A DNA stretch of 64,000 bases from Antilocapra americana (lineage: Eukaryota; Chordata; Mammalia; Artiodactyla; Antilocapridae), in contig ML664159.1 of assembly GCA_007570785.1 (NCBI GenBank), positions 4,088,487 to 4,152,486 of the forward strand, written 5' to 3'. A program made the position numbers and the translations under genes. Under the pieces are notes generated by a model. The model made no database searches, was not told where the DNA came from, and saw only the letters and a program-made list of their open reading frames with translations. Shown here one piece after another: positions 37,191 to 49,689 of the stretch. Numbering within the stretch: the stretch's first letter is position 1; every line of letters starts with the position of its first letter.

Positions 37191-37928
37191 CACGTGTATA
37201 TTTTTAAAAGCTCCTCAGGTAGCCATAGTGAATCACTGAAGTAAATCATCAGCAAAACCATTTCGGGTCCTGAAAGTTTATGAAATACTCTTTTCAAAAT
37301 GTGTTGAGGAGCACTTTATGTTAATTAGGGTTATTTGGACAAGGGAACAAAATTAATTCGTTGCATGTGGCATAGCAAGGATCTTTCCTGAAACTTAGAA
37401 TTCTAGATACGTGAGAAAATTCCTATCATCTGGAATAATTTGTCTGTACTTGAGAGGGTATGATAGCAGAGTGGTCCCAGAGTAGAAAAAATGTTGCAAA
37501 TGTCAGCTTTTGTGTAAAGTTGGGAATGCATGCATTTGTTTTGTTGATAAATAATGATAAAAGACCTCACTTTATTGAAATTTTCCTTGTAAGGTTTCCT
37601 AGGTGTTATCATATAAATAGTATATAGTATTATAACTTATCTGTATCTTATATATTTTATTAGAAGAGAAAATGTCATTAATTTTTAATATTTAATTTCG
37701 ATATGAGAAATAAATTAGATAATAGATATTTAAGTGAATTTTTTAAGGAAAAATTAAAATAATCATGTGAGATTAAATTGGAAAAAAGGAAAATTGAGAA
37801 AGTATATGAATTTATTCATTTTTAACAAATATTCCCCTGTTCTTTGTGACAGGTATAGTTCTTACCACTTGGGATATGTCAGTAAATGAAAGAAATTGCT
37901 CTTGTAGAGCTTAATTTCTAGCAGGGAG
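37191..37928. other. Unique sequence ending in an L2-like patch
   Basis: The last ~120 bp (TTTATTCATTTTTAACAAAT to GAGCTTAATTTCTAGCAGGG) look like an ancient L2/MIR-type tail. The rest is unassigned. Confidence 0.45.
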
Positions 37929-39820
37929 GATCAGTTCAGTTCAATTCAGTCGCTCAGTCATGTCCGACTCTTTGAGACCCCATGAATCACAGCACACCAG
38001 GGAGTTGTCTATCACCAGCTCCCAGAGTCTATCTAAACCCATGTCCATCGAGTCGGTGATGCCATCTAGCCATCTCATTCTCTGTCTTCCCCTCTCCTCC
38101 TGCCCCTGATCCTTCCCAGCATTAGGGTCTTTTTTAATGAGTCAACTCTTTGCATGAGATGGCCAAAGTCTTGGAGTTTCAGCTTCAACACCAGTCCTTC
38201 CAATGAACACCCAGGACTGATCTCCTTTAGGTTGGACTGGTTGGATCTTCTTGCAGTCCAAGGGACTCCCATGAGTCTTCTCCAACACCACAGCTCAAAA
38301 GCATCAGTTCTTCGGTGCTCAGCTTTCTTCACCATCCAACTCTCACATCCATACATGACTACTGGAAATACCACAGCCTTGACTAGATGGACATTTGTTG
38401 GCATAGTAATGTCTCTGCTTTTCAATATGCTGTCTAGGTTAGTCATAGCATTCCTTCCATGGAGTAAGTTTCTTCTAATTTCATGGCTGCAATCACCATC
38501 TGCAGTGATTTTGGAGCTCAAAAAAATATAGTCTGACACTGTTTCCACTGTTTCCCCATCTATTTTCCATGAAGTGATGGGACCAGATGCCATGATCTTA
38601 GTTTTCTGAATGTTGAACTTTAAGCCAGCTTTTTCACTCTCCTCTTTCACTGTCATCAAGAGGCTTTTTAGTTCCTCTTCACTTTCTGCCATAAGGGTGG
38701 TGTCATCTGCATATCTGAGGTTATTGATATTTCTCCTGGCCATCTTGATTCCAGCTTGTGCTTCTTCCAGTTCAGTGTTTCTCATGATGTACTCTGCATA
38801 TAAGTTAAATAAGCAGGGTGACAATATACAGCCTTGACGTACTCCTTTTCATATTTGGAACCAGCCTGTTGTTCCATGTCCAGTTCTAACTGTAGCTTCC
38901 TGACCTGCATACATGTTTGTCAGGAGACAGGTCAGATGGTCTGGTTTTCCCATCTCTTTCAGAATTTTCCACAGTTTATTGTGATCCACACAGGCAAAGA
39001 CTTTGGCATAGTCAATAAAGCAGAAATAGATGTTTTTCTGGAACTCTCTTGCTTTTTCGATGATCCAGCGGATGTTGGCAATTTGATCTCTGGTTCCTGT
39101 GCCTTTTCTAAAACTAGCTTGAACATCTGGAAGTTCACGGTTCACATATTGCTGAAGCCTGGCTTGGAGAATTTTGAGCATTACTTTACTAGTGTGTGAG
39201 ATGAGTGCAGTTGAGAGGTAGTTTGAGCATTCTTTGGGATTGCCTTTTTTAGGGATAGGAATGAAAACTGACCTTTTCCAGTCCTGTGGCCATTGCTGAG
39301 TTTTCCAAATTTGCTGGCATATTGAGTGTAACACTTTTACAGCATCATCTTTTATGATTTGAAATAGCTCAACTGGAATTCCATCACCTCCACTAACTTT
39401 GTTTGTAGTGATGCTTCTTAAGGCCCACTTCACTTCACCTTCCAGGATGTCTGGCTGTAGGTGAGTGATCACACCATCGAGATTATCTGAGTCATGAAGA
39501 ACTTTTTTGTACAATTCTTCTGTGTATTCTTGCCATCTCTTTTTAATATCTTCTGCTTCTGTTATGTCTATGCCATCTCTGTCCTTTATCGAGCCCATCT
39601 TGGCATGAAATGTTCCCTTGGTATCTCTAATTTTCTTGAAGAGATCTCTAGTCTTCCCCATTCTGTTGTTTTTCCTCTGTTTGCATTGATTGCTGAGAAA
39701 GGCTTTCTTATCTCTCCCTGCTATTCTTTGGAACTCTGCATTCAAATGGGAATATCTTTCCTTTTCTCCTTTGCTTTTTGCTTCTCTTCTTTTCACAGCT
39801 ATGTGTAGGGCCTCCTCCTG
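37929..39820 (-). mobile_element. BovB LINE with reverse transcriptase, near-intact frame
   Basis: From the minus strand, 39835-38849 and 38824-38075 are the same reading frame, separated by a single TGA at 38851-38849 just before the GVRQG motif. Together they span about 587 codons. They show the domain order linker, thumb-side motifs (NIYFCFIDYAKVFACVDHNK), RT core GVRQGCILSP, catalytic YADD (38713-38702) and the C-terminal WCWRRL block. The 5' end falls in the linker, so the endonuclease is absent. This is the best preserved BovB here, but it is truncated and has several replacements in conserved positions (for example Val for Ala in AKVFACVDHN). Confidence 0.93.
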
Positions 39821-40920
39821 AAACTTAATGAACATAAACTAATTTTATAAATGCCTTTTGTTAAGATTGTAGGCCAACTTTCCATCTGGGGTTCATGTTG
39901 GCTTGTCAGAGGGCCTGAGATTATGAACTTTGTTTTAATCCCTTCATGACATAATATTTGATATTCCAAACTCTGGTTTACTCAAGCCCAAGATTGAGTA
40001 CCTAAGGTAGTCTTTTAGGTTCCCCCAAAATCTCAGAGTTAATGTAGCCTACGTATAATGGAAAATACTTGAAGAATATGAGTGAAAACCTTTTTGTTTT
40101 AAGCTTCTCTTTGCTCAGATTGAGTGTTTTGCATTCTGTAAAGAGTGTTTCAAATAATAACTAGAATTCCTTTTTTCCTGACTTAATCTTTTTGACTAGT
40201 ATTCCTCCTCTGAGGACAGGTATTTCAGTTTTTTTTTTTTTCATGAGTAATACTTTTTTTTTCTTTAAATATATGTAAAGGAAATTCAAGTCCAGTTGTA
40301 TTATGTTTTTACTAATGACCTGAGGAGTATCAATTATGGCATGGTGTACTGAGCTGTATAGTAATATAGTGTGTAATTTTGAATAGTAGGCTGTCTGATC
40401 CTACACCATTCTGATTTGATGGTTCAGAGTGTCTGATTTTAACTTAATTACATATTCTCCTATATTAAATTGTCAATTTTCTGTGACTCCAACTCAAACA
40501 CTCCTCCACTTTAACCTGTATTAATGCAGAGAAATGTAAGTAATTTAATGGGAAAATATCTTACTCTCTATTTAATTATCTGTAAGGGAAACTCTGGGTG
40601 ATAATTGGAGGAATTTGAAAGTACATTTCAGGAGAATAAAGTGTTTTTTTTCTTACTATTTTCAAGAGAATAAACTGGGTTTTAATATTCTTTATTTTTT
40701 TAATACCGAGTTAAAGTCAAATGACACTTGAAGTTATTTTTAAAAATATGTAGTCTCTTTTCCCCTTAATCAGTAGTGAAGATGGAAATCAGTGATGGCT
40801 TGGGCTTAAAAAAAGAAACACCTTTATATTATCTGTGTAAGTTGATCTTCTAGTGAGTTTATGGGCTATTTATTATAATAATGATTTAGTTAGGAAATCA
40901 TGGTTTTGCTTGTCTTGTTT
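39821..40920. other. Unique AT-rich intron sequence
   Basis: No gene or clear repeat. Confidence 0.5.
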
Positions 40921-40936
40921 AAAAAGGAAAACTCCA

Positions 40937-41140
40937 CCCAGGTTTGATGCTTGATACAGGGTGCTCAGGGCTGGTGCACCAGGATGACCCAGAGGGATGG
41001 AATCTGGAGGGAGATGGGAGGGGGGTTCTGGGAGGGGAACACATGTATACCCATGTGGATTCATGTCAGTTTATGGCAAAACCAACACGATAATGTAAAG
41101 ACAAAAAATAAATAAATAACTAAAATTTTAAAAAAAGAAA
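40937..41140 (+). mobile_element. Very short young L1 (bovine type), 3' UTR only
   Basis: About 200 bp of L1 3' UTR (CAGGGCTGGTGCACCAGGAT, the G-rich GGGAGGGGGGTTCTGGGAGG, GTTTATGGCAAAACCAACAC) with an AATAAATAAATAA tail. TSD AAAGGAAAACTCCA / AAAGGAAAATTCCA at 40923-40936 and 41141-41154. Confidence 0.9.
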
Positions 41141-41154
41141 AAAGGAAAATTCCA

Positions 41155-44100
41155 GCTTAAAATAAATGCAACTACATATTGAAACCATTTCTTTTTATCA
41201 AGGCCCTTGAAAAAACAAAAGGAGTTATATAAAAGTAAAAGAAGGTAAATGATAATTTATAAATTTGAATATGAGCCTAAACTAGAATTTTCTTTTTAAT
41301 TTCATTGTTGATAAAAAGCCACACATGCTGTTGATATGGGCTATCACTTTTAGGTTTACTTTTTTAACTTGTTGATATTGTTTCCGATAGTACAATCAGT
41401 TGTTTACACTGCATCTTGAACTTGAATTTGGGAATAACTTTATCAAATCACTGAAAACATGTAATAAAGTTCTAGAGGGAAAATCCAGAAAAAATAAGAT
41501 TTTTGAATTTTCAGTTAACTACAGATGTCCTTTTACATTTCTGTCTTTCTTTTGTTTCTTCTTATATCTTGGAACAACACCTTAAAGACAGAGACTGTCT
41601 ATTTCTGAAAAAATCTCCTCTGCTTCCTATTATACTGTTAATTGGGTGGGGAAGGGAAACTCACACTCGTGTTATTTTTGAAGTACTCCCCCAAATCAAG
41701 AAATAAACCAACATGCTCTTTGATTTCAGATATTCTTGCTTCTGGTGCCTGAGTATACAGTACAATAGAAAATACAGTAATGCTGGATGTATGTTCCTGA
41801 TTGCATTTTTATTTATAAAATATGGTGACCATTGAGATAAGTTTCATGCCCTATGTGTCTTGCTTTTTGTGATTCTTTTATTGCCGTTAAATAAGCCTTT
41901 GTCTCGCAATTAAAATGTTGACATAAGCAATTTAAAACTTTTTCACATATATGAAAGAGCAGCAATAAACAAGGAAATTGGAATCTAAGTTAAAGGCAGA
42001 AGAATGAAATCTGATTTGTAAGTTGTCAGTCTGTTCCCCTTAAATTCTGTTTTATGTGGTTGCATTTAATGAAGTCTTGCAGCAAGTTGCTTGAGGCTTT
42101 TAAAAAATAGTTTAAAAAATTTTTTAGTAAAGAACTTAGAACTAAACTGTTTTGTATCTTAAGTTCTTCTTTCAGCTTTATAATAGAATTTGCTATATAG
42201 TAAGAGTATAGCAAGATTTTTGAGTTTTTGTATATATGAATAAGGAACTAACCTTTTAAAGGACAATTTTAAGTTAAAAAAGTTATTACTGTGAGTAGAG
42301 TCATCTGTATTTTTTCCTCTCTTTTAATTTTGAACAAGAAATAGTTATTATTAATGTTAATTATATTCACAGTTATATTTTCCAATTATAGTTATTATTT
42401 TAAAAGTTATTTTTTTGATGCAAGGATTCCATGAAGACTTAAAATTTCATGTACAAGTTTAAGTTTTGCTAAGTAGAAAGTGTGTTAAGTTGATATATTT
42501 TTATTTCCAAAAATAGGATGCCCAAATTAAAATTCATGTTTGATCATTTAAACTTGTGCATAACAGCCTTATTATTTAAAGAAAAAATTGAAGTTTAGTG
42601 TCTTTGATATGTAAGTAGAATGCTACATTATTTAGCTAGATGAAGAAAGTAAAATTTTAAGGTCTTGGTTCACTCAGTTGATAAGCAAGCATTCTTGTAA
42701 CTTTCCCTAACACATACAGACAGTGCAGGAATTTGCTTCATTGTTCTATCTGATTTTGGAAAACTGTGCATTTTCTCTTACAAATATTATTGTTCTTTTA
42801 ATTAAAGACTTTAAAAAACATTTCACCTTTGAAAAAATATCTTCTTTTTATACATTTTAAACTTGCTAATGATAAATATAGACTACTAATGAAATTATTG
42901 GCCAGATAAACATCATTTTCATTTTTAAAATTATATATTCTACTTTTAAATTTAAAATGAGTATTTTAGTGCTGATAAGAACTAACAAATGTGATCTCTT
43001 ACTTATGGGCATCCATGAACAACCTTATCCAAAAGATATAATGTTTGAAATATAATACTGGTAGCTACCAGAGGCTAAAGAATTTCATTTGCTGATTTTA
43101 TTCTTTTACTCCTTTGTAATTTAAATGCTTTTATTTAAAAATTTGGCTTAAGGATATTGTAAAGTGTATAGCATTTTAAGATTAGATGGTGTCCAGAACA
43201 TATAGTCCAGTGAGTTAGTCCAATGTAATTGGAGGAATTATTAAATGACACTGACCTCATTTCCTTTAGAACAATGAAAATTAATAGTTTCACGTTTTAT
43301 TAGGCTGATATTCCAGATGTAGTGTACATTTAATTAAGTGTAGTTTCCTTTTAGTTATGGTATGTGTATCTGTTTTTTGTCGCAAATTCTTTCTAGTTTT
43401 ACAGTTTTCCACATGTTTTCTTTCACCATTTATGATTTTTTTCAAAGCAGAGCTATAAGGATTTAAATCACTTTAGCATGCAGCAAAACAGTTCCCATTC
43501 AAACAATAAACGCCATTTTAAAAAGCCTTTAGATCTTCTGTCACTTCATAAATATAAATGTATAAAAACGTTATGCAGTTGTAGTGCCCACCTGCTAATT
43601 AAATGCAGATTTTCTCAAACTTACTTAAAATCTGTCTATTTGTTTCAACTCTGTCTCTGTTCAGAATACATATGGCCCTTGTGAAACTAATTATGCTTAT
43701 GGAGCAGCTGTTAAGTTTAGTGCAACTAATTTTATCCAATATTTTACATTTTAATTGATTACCTGTGAAGAAATTAGCAAATTAACACTTATTGTACAGT
43801 AACTGAATAGTCTTTTATGGTTACTTTCAGATTTAACAAGTGAACCAAACACTGATGGAATAAAGACATTTCTAGGACTTTCAGATAGCAAAGTTATTGG
43901 TGAACCTTGATTATCTGGTGTGAAAATTTAGGAAGACTGATGAGTGATGCCAAGCATCTGTGTGTTCTGTATCTTAAACATGAGAAGCAGATTGGAAAGT
44001 AATAGCTTTTTTGCAGAATTTTGGTAACATATGGGCTTATCTGGATCTAAGAAGTCTTTGAAGATCTTTGAACTTGACTAAATGACTTAACCTTTGGCAT

Positions 44101-44404
44101 AGTGGGTGGGTTATATGCTTTTTTAGAGGGGAGGCACTGGCATTCTGCATTTTTCTTTTGCTTTTTTTTCCTTCCCAATTCTACCTTTTAATATCTATCA
44201 TCTCTTAAAAATGGAGGGCTAGAGATGATGATTAGGAATTTTTGAATATTGACACGACCAATTCTAAGATATTTAGTTGAATGGATCTACCTATAATAAA
44301 GTGGGATTAAATTTTTTAATAATATTTTAGAAATGAATCTGTAGATATTTATTTCCTGCTTTATAGATTTTATTTGAAAATGATACTGCAATCAGATCTT
44401 ACTG
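41155..44404. other. 3.2-kb unique block, possible second conserved island
   Basis: No SINE, BovB or L1 that I can recognise. The part at about 43250-43930 is richer in compact motifs (CATTTAATTAAGTG, CAAACAATAAACGCC, CTGCTAATTAAATGCAG). The longest plus-strand frame (43478-43684) shows no domain. Regulatory potential is inference. Confidence 0.4.
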
Positions 44405-44720
44405 ACAGTGGGCTGTAGTTGAAAGGATGTGGACAGACCTGTGTTCAAATTTCAGCTCTATCGCACAATTGCTCTGACCTCTATAAACTTTTCAGAGTTC
44501 AGTATTCTCGAAGCAAAACTCAAACCAAATGAAAGAAAAATACCCCAAGTTGTCTGTTCCCCCACCAAAAAAAGTCCTCCCAAATGCCAAAAGGAGATGA
44601 AAGTAACAATTCTATGTTTAAATACTCTGGAAAATTAAAAGAGATAAAATAGATAAATACAGTTGGCATACCTCTTAGCATGTAGAAGATCCTTACTACC
44701 AGTAGGGGCAAATGTCTTGC
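44405..44720 (+). repeat. MIR SINE, nearly full length but decayed
   Basis: GACAGACCTGTGTTCAAATT and TTTCAGCTCTATCGCACAAT match the MIR 5' part. AGCATGTAGAAGATCCTTAC resembles its 3' end. The interior is diverged. Confidence 0.6.
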
Positions 44721-44777
44721 CCTATAGTTTTGCTATATAACTGATATACTAAACAAGTGAATTATTCATATTTTAGA

Positions 44778-44891
44778 GCATTCAGTCTTTCCCAGCATCA
44801 GGGTCTTTTCCAGTGAGTCTGTTCTTCATATCAGGTGGCCCAAGTATTGGAGCCTCAGCGTCAGTATCAATTGTTCCAGTGAATATTCAGG
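44778..44891 (-). mobile_element. BovB fragment, antisense arm of a head-to-head pair
   Basis: TCTTTCCCAGCATCAGGGTC to CCAGTGAATATTCAGG is antisense BovB from near its 3' end. It abuts a sense BovB piece at 44893. Confidence 0.8.
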
Positions 44892-44892
44892 T

Positions 44893-45110
44893 TTGAAACT
44901 CAACATTAAAAACATTAAGATCATGGCATTTGGTCCCATCTGTGCCATGCTGTGCTGTGCTATGTTGCTTCAATTGTGTCTGACCTTTTGCAACACTATG
45001 GGCTGTAGCCTGCAAAGCTCCTCTGTCCGTGGGATTCTGAATCCACTTCTGAAACCACTGAAGTGGGTTGCCACATGACTTCAAGGCAAATAAAAGGAGA
45101 AAAAAGAGAA
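44893..45110 (+). mobile_element. BovB fragment, sense arm, split by a SINE
   Basis: GAAACTCAACATTAAAAACA and ATGGCATTTGGTCCCATC (to 44940), continuing at 45077 with ACTTCAAGGCAAATAAAAGG. This is the BovB text coding KLNIQKTKIMASGPIT. Confidence 0.8.
44941..45076 (-). mobile_element. Bov-A type SINE inside BovB
   Basis: Antisense SINE (GCTATGTTGCTTCAATTGTG to CACTGAAGTGGGTTGCCACA), head missing, inserted between BovB CCCATC and ACTTCA. A short TGCTGTGC repeat precedes it. Confidence 0.8.
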
Positions 45111-45464
45111 AGTAAGTGTAAGTTTTAGGTCCAAGTAAATGTATCTGAAACTTTGATAAGATAGATTCTTCTTCAGTTAGGGCACTATGAATAGGGAACT
45201 GCAGGGATACACAAATAATCCTTGTTTACAAATACTTGGTCTACAACAGCTAGAGGCTTTATCCTCTGTGCTTAGTGAGGACAGTTAACCTTGATTTGGC
45301 AACAGTACTGATCCAGATAAATATCTGTGAGGTAGATGTAGACTCAGTGACCAAAGCTGAAGAATGTTAGTGCACTTAGTTTATCTTAGTTAAAATTCAG
45401 AATGTGTGTATTTTCTAAATAGCATTTTGTCGTTGGATATGTTTGAAATAGTCTTTTGGTATAA
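45111..45464. other. Unique intron sequence
   Basis: No recognisable feature. Confidence 0.5.
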
Positions 45465-46403
45465 CTGGAAAAGGTCAGTTTTCATTCCAATCCCAAAGAA
45501 AGGCAGAACCAAAGAATGTTCAAACTACTGCACAATTGCACTCATTTCATAAGCTAGCAAAGTAATGCTCAAAATTCTCCAAGCTAGGCTTCAACAGTAC
45601 ATGAACCAAGAACTTCCAGATGTTCAAGCTGGATTTAGACAAACAGAGGAACCAGAGATCAAATTGCCAATATCCGTTGGATCATAGAAAAAGCCAAGAA
45701 AATTCCAGGAAAACATCTACTTTTGTTTCATTGACAATACTAAGGCTTTTGACTGTGTGGACCACAACAAACTGGAAAATTCTTAAAGAGAAGAGAAAAT
45801 CAGACCACCTTACCTGCCTCCTGAGAAGCATGTATGCAGGTTAAGAAGTGACAGTTAGAACCGGACATGGAACAACAGACTGGCTCCAAATTGGGAAAGG
45901 AGTTCATCAAGACTGTATATTGTCACCCTGCTTATTTAACTTATATGCAGAGTACCTCATGCAAAATGTTGGGCTGGATGAAAGGCAAGCTGGAATCAAG
46001 GTTGCTGGGAATCAATAACCTCAGATATGCAGATGACACCACCCTTATGGCAGAAAGGGAAGAGGAACTGAAGAGCCTCTTGATGAAAGTGAAAGGGGAG
46101 AGTGGAAAATTTGGCTTAAAACTCAACATTCAGAAAACTAAGATCATGACATCCAGTCCCATCACTTCACAGCAAATGGATGGGAAATAGTGACAGACTT
46201 TATTTTTTTGTGCTCCAAAATCACTGTAGATGATGACTACAGCCATGAAATTAAGACGCTTGCTCCTTGGATGAAAAGTTATGGTCAACTTAGCATATTA
46301 AAAAGCAGAGACATTACTTTGCCAACAAAGGTCCATCTAGTCGAAGCTATGCGTTTTCCAGTAGTCATGTGTGAATGTGAGAGTTATACCATAAAGAAGG
46401 CAT
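45465..46403 (+). mobile_element. BovB reverse transcriptase fragment
   Basis: Sense BovB from TGGAAAAGGTCAGTTTTCAT to GTGAGAGTTATACCATAAAG. The frame at 45867-46190 includes NNLRYADDTTLMAE with the YADD motif. It lacks both ends and has several frameshifts. Confidence 0.9.
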
Positions 46404-47159
46404 GATGTTTCAAATAATTTTTTTAGTCTTTGAATGGAAAATTTTAAGCATTCATTAAAAGACAGAATAACATAGTAAGCCCTCATTTAGTGATGATCTA
46501 ACTTCACCAGGTAGTATTTTGACAATATCAAGGCTTGCTTTCCAGCTTTGTTAGGATGGATCCAGAGTACCTTTATTCTATGGCTAATTTAACTCCTAAA
46601 TTAATACTTGACTCCATACAATACCTGTGTACAAAGTGTCTCAACTCTGAGTGGTAGAACACTATTTCTCTCCCATATGATGTTCTGAATTTGTATAGCT
46701 ATCCAGTGTATTTTTTCATTGTCTCTTGGAATTTAATCTCATGTATTTGTAGATTGGAACTTGTCAAAGCACTATAGCACCTCTGCAGATTTCTGGAGAA
46801 TCCCTCTTTCTGTCCATCGTCTTCTCTTTGGTATAATGCCTTAGAAAATTTAGTACCTTGGCCTCTTTGAAGGTTTGTCTCGGTCTCCCTAGATCAGCAA
46901 GTCTATGAACCCCTCTTTCCATGCTCTGTGGATTGGAAACTTCCTCACGTCAGTAAGCCAGGGCAATCCCAGGGTTCCCATTTTTTGTTTGCCTTTTCTT
47001 AGGGAATCATACTTCTCTGCTGCCAGTTGTCCAATGTCTGACATAATTGTTAAACCATTTTGTCTGCTTTTCTACTTGTTTATATTGGGAGGGCCATTCC
47101 CATAGCTTTTAATGCTTATGGGCCATTAAACTACATAAAAGGCCATTTAACTACATAAA
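46404..47159 (-). repeat. Possibly ancient L1 5' region, otherwise unique
   Basis: CTTGTTTATATTGGGAGGGC near 47076 and preceding text loosely resemble antisense L1M 5' sequence. Low certainty; no gene. Confidence 0.3.
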
Positions 47160-47309
47160 TGATTATTTTATTTGTGATTTCTTTACTTTTCTTTGTCATT
47201 TCCACCAAGGATTTATCAGCTTCATTAATCTCAAAAAATCAACTTTGTCTTTCTTGATATTCTGGTTAATTCATTTTTTGCTTTTCAAGTTCCTTTCCTT
47301 TTACCATCT

Positions 47310-47735
47310 TAAAAAATTTTTTTTTATTGGAGTATAGCTGATTTACAGTGTTTGCTAGTTTCAGGTGTACACCAAAGTGAATCTGTTTTATATATATATA
47401 ATTTGCCTGCAATACAAGAGACCCAGGTTTGAGTCCTACGTTGGGAAGATTCCCTGGAGAAGAGAATGGCTACCCACTCCAGTATTCTTGCCTGGAGAAT
47501 CCCATCAATTATAGTCAACAGGGTTACAAAGAGTTGGGCACGACTGAGCGGCTAAGTACACACTCTTTTTTAGATTCTTTTCCCACATAAATCATTATAG
47601 AATATTGAGTAGAATTCCCTGTGCTATACAGTAAGTCCTTATTAGTTACCTGTTTTATACATAGTAGTGTCTATATATCACCCCAGTCTCCCAGTTTATG
47701 CCTCCTTCCCCTTATCCCCTGGTTCATTTTACCTT
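47310..47735 (-). mobile_element. L1 3' UTR nested in older L1, itself holding a SINE
   Basis: TTGGAGTATAGCTGATTTAC, then after the SINE TTCCCTGTGCTATACAGTAA and the CCTCCTTCCCCTTATCCCCT block. Confidence 0.8.
47400..47570 (+). mobile_element. Bov-tA SINE, innermost of a three-layer stack
   Basis: Sense Bov-tA missing the first part of its head: ATTTGCCTGCAATACAAGAG to GCACGACTGAGCGGCTAAGT. Confidence 0.88.
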
Positions 47736-48068
47736 CTTTGAGTATAGTTTTCCATTCTTTTTTTAATTCCTTGAGATGGAAGCTTAGATCATTTATTTTA
47801 ACTTTATTCTCTTCTAATACATGCTACAAATCCTCTTTTTTATGCTTTAGCTATAAGCCTACACATTTTAGATGTGCTATATTTTAGTTTTCATTTAGTT
47901 CGAATAAAACTGTGACTTCACCTGTCTTGTGTGTTATATACAAATATGTTACTTTATTTCCAAACATTTAGAGGCTTTTCTAGTTGTATTTTGTTTCTTT
48001 CTTTTTTCTTCACTATTGTTAAGAGACCAAAGACCTTTCAACTTTGAAATATGTTGAGATTAACTTTA

Positions 48069-49573
48069 TGGTCCATCATAAGCTATGAGCTGTGCCATGT
48101 AGGGCCACCCAAGACTGACAAGTCACAGTGAAGAGTTCTGGAAAAATGTGGTCCACTGGAGGAGGAAATGGTAACCCAGTCTAGTATTCTTGCTGTGATA
48201 ACCCCATGAACAGTATGAAAAGGCAAAAAATATGATAATGGAAGGTGAGCTACCCAAGATTGGAAGGTGTCCAATATGTATTACTAGAGAAGAACAGAGG
48301 ACAATTACTAATAGCTCCAGAAAGAAGAAACAGCTGGGTCAGAGCAGAAATGACACTCAGTTGTGGATGTGTCTGGTGGTGAAAGTAAGTCCAGTGCTGT
48401 AAAGAACAATATTGCATAGGAACTCGGAATAATGTTAGGCCCACGAATCAAGGTAAATTGGACATGGTCAAGCAGGAGATGTCAAGATTAAACGTTGACA
48501 TCTTAGGAATCAATGAACTAGAATGGATGGGAATGGGTGAATTTCAGATGACCATTATATCTACTACTGTGGGCAAGGATCCCTTAGAAGAAATGAAGTA
48601 GCCCTCATAGTCAGCAAGAGTCTGAAATGGCAGTACTTGGGTGCAGCCTCGAAAGTGATAGAATGATCTTGGTTCATTTCCAAGGCAAACCATTCAGTGT
48701 CACAGTAATCCAAGTCAATGCCCCAACCAGTAATGCCAAAGAAGCTGACTTGACTGGTTCTATTAAGACCTATAAGACCTAGAACTAACACCAAAAAAAA
48801 AAGTTTTTTTCATCGTAGGGGATCAGAATGCAAAAGTAGGAAGTCAAGAGATACCCAGAATAACAGGCAAGTTTGGCCTTGGAGTACAAAACGAAGCAAG
48901 GAAAAGGCTAACAGAGTTTTGCCAAGAGACACACTGACCATAGCAACACCTTTTTCCAACAGCGTAAGAGATGACTCTACACATGGACATCACCAAACAG
49001 TCCTCCTAAATCACTGCAGATGTTGATTGCAGCGATGAAATTGAAGGATGCTTGTTCTTTGGAAGGAAAGCTGTGACAAACCTGGACAGTGTACTAAAAA
49101 GCAAAATTATCACTTTTGTGATAAATGTCCGTATAGTCAAAGCTCTGGTTTTTCCAGTAGTCATGTATGGATGTGAGAATTGGACCATAACGAAGGCTGC
49201 GTGCTGAGGAATTGATGCTTTCAAATTGTGGTGCTAGAGACACCTCTTGAGAGTCTGTTAGACTGCAAGGAAATCAAACTAGTTAATCCTTGAGGAGATC
49301 AACCCTGAATATTCATTGGAAGGACTGATGCTGAAGCATCAATACTTTGACCACCTGATGCAAATAGCTGACTCATTGAAAAAGACCCTGATGCTGGAAA
49401 ATATTGAGGCTAAAGAAGAAGGGTAAGATGATTAGTTAGCATCACTGACTCACTGGACATGAATTTGAGCAAACTCCATGAGATGGTGGAGGACAGAGGA
49501 ACCTGGTGTGCTATAGTCCATGGGGTCGCAAAGAGTTGTCAGACATAACTGAGCAACTGAACAACAGCCACAA
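48069..49573 (+). mobile_element. BovB LINE with internal deletion of the reverse transcriptase
   Basis: Sense BovB from its 5' region (TGTAGGGCCACCCAAGACTG) through the endonuclease (GGTGAATTTCAGATGACCAT, CATTATATCTACTACTGTGG). At about 49003 (CACCAAACAGT|CCTCCTAAATCACTGCAG) it jumps past the linker and RT straight to the C-terminal part, then ends at GACATAACTGAGCAACTGAA. Old and full of stops. Confidence 0.9.
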
Positions 49574-49689
49574 TTCATGTGTGAATGTTATAGTCTCTTC
49601 TGCTCAGTTTTTTTTGCGGTGTGTATTTGTTATCAGTTAAAAACTTTGGGTCTAACTTTGCTGGTTTTCTTCTAGTTGCTTTGTATGGA

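Larger units (their letters stand above)
47160..48068 (-). mobile_element. Old L1 ORF2 fragment interrupted by a younger L1 tail
   Basis: Antisense ORF2 text (TTCATTAATCTCAAAAAATC) breaks at about 47310 and resumes at 47736 (CTTCTTTGAGTATAGTTTTC). Confidence 0.75.
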
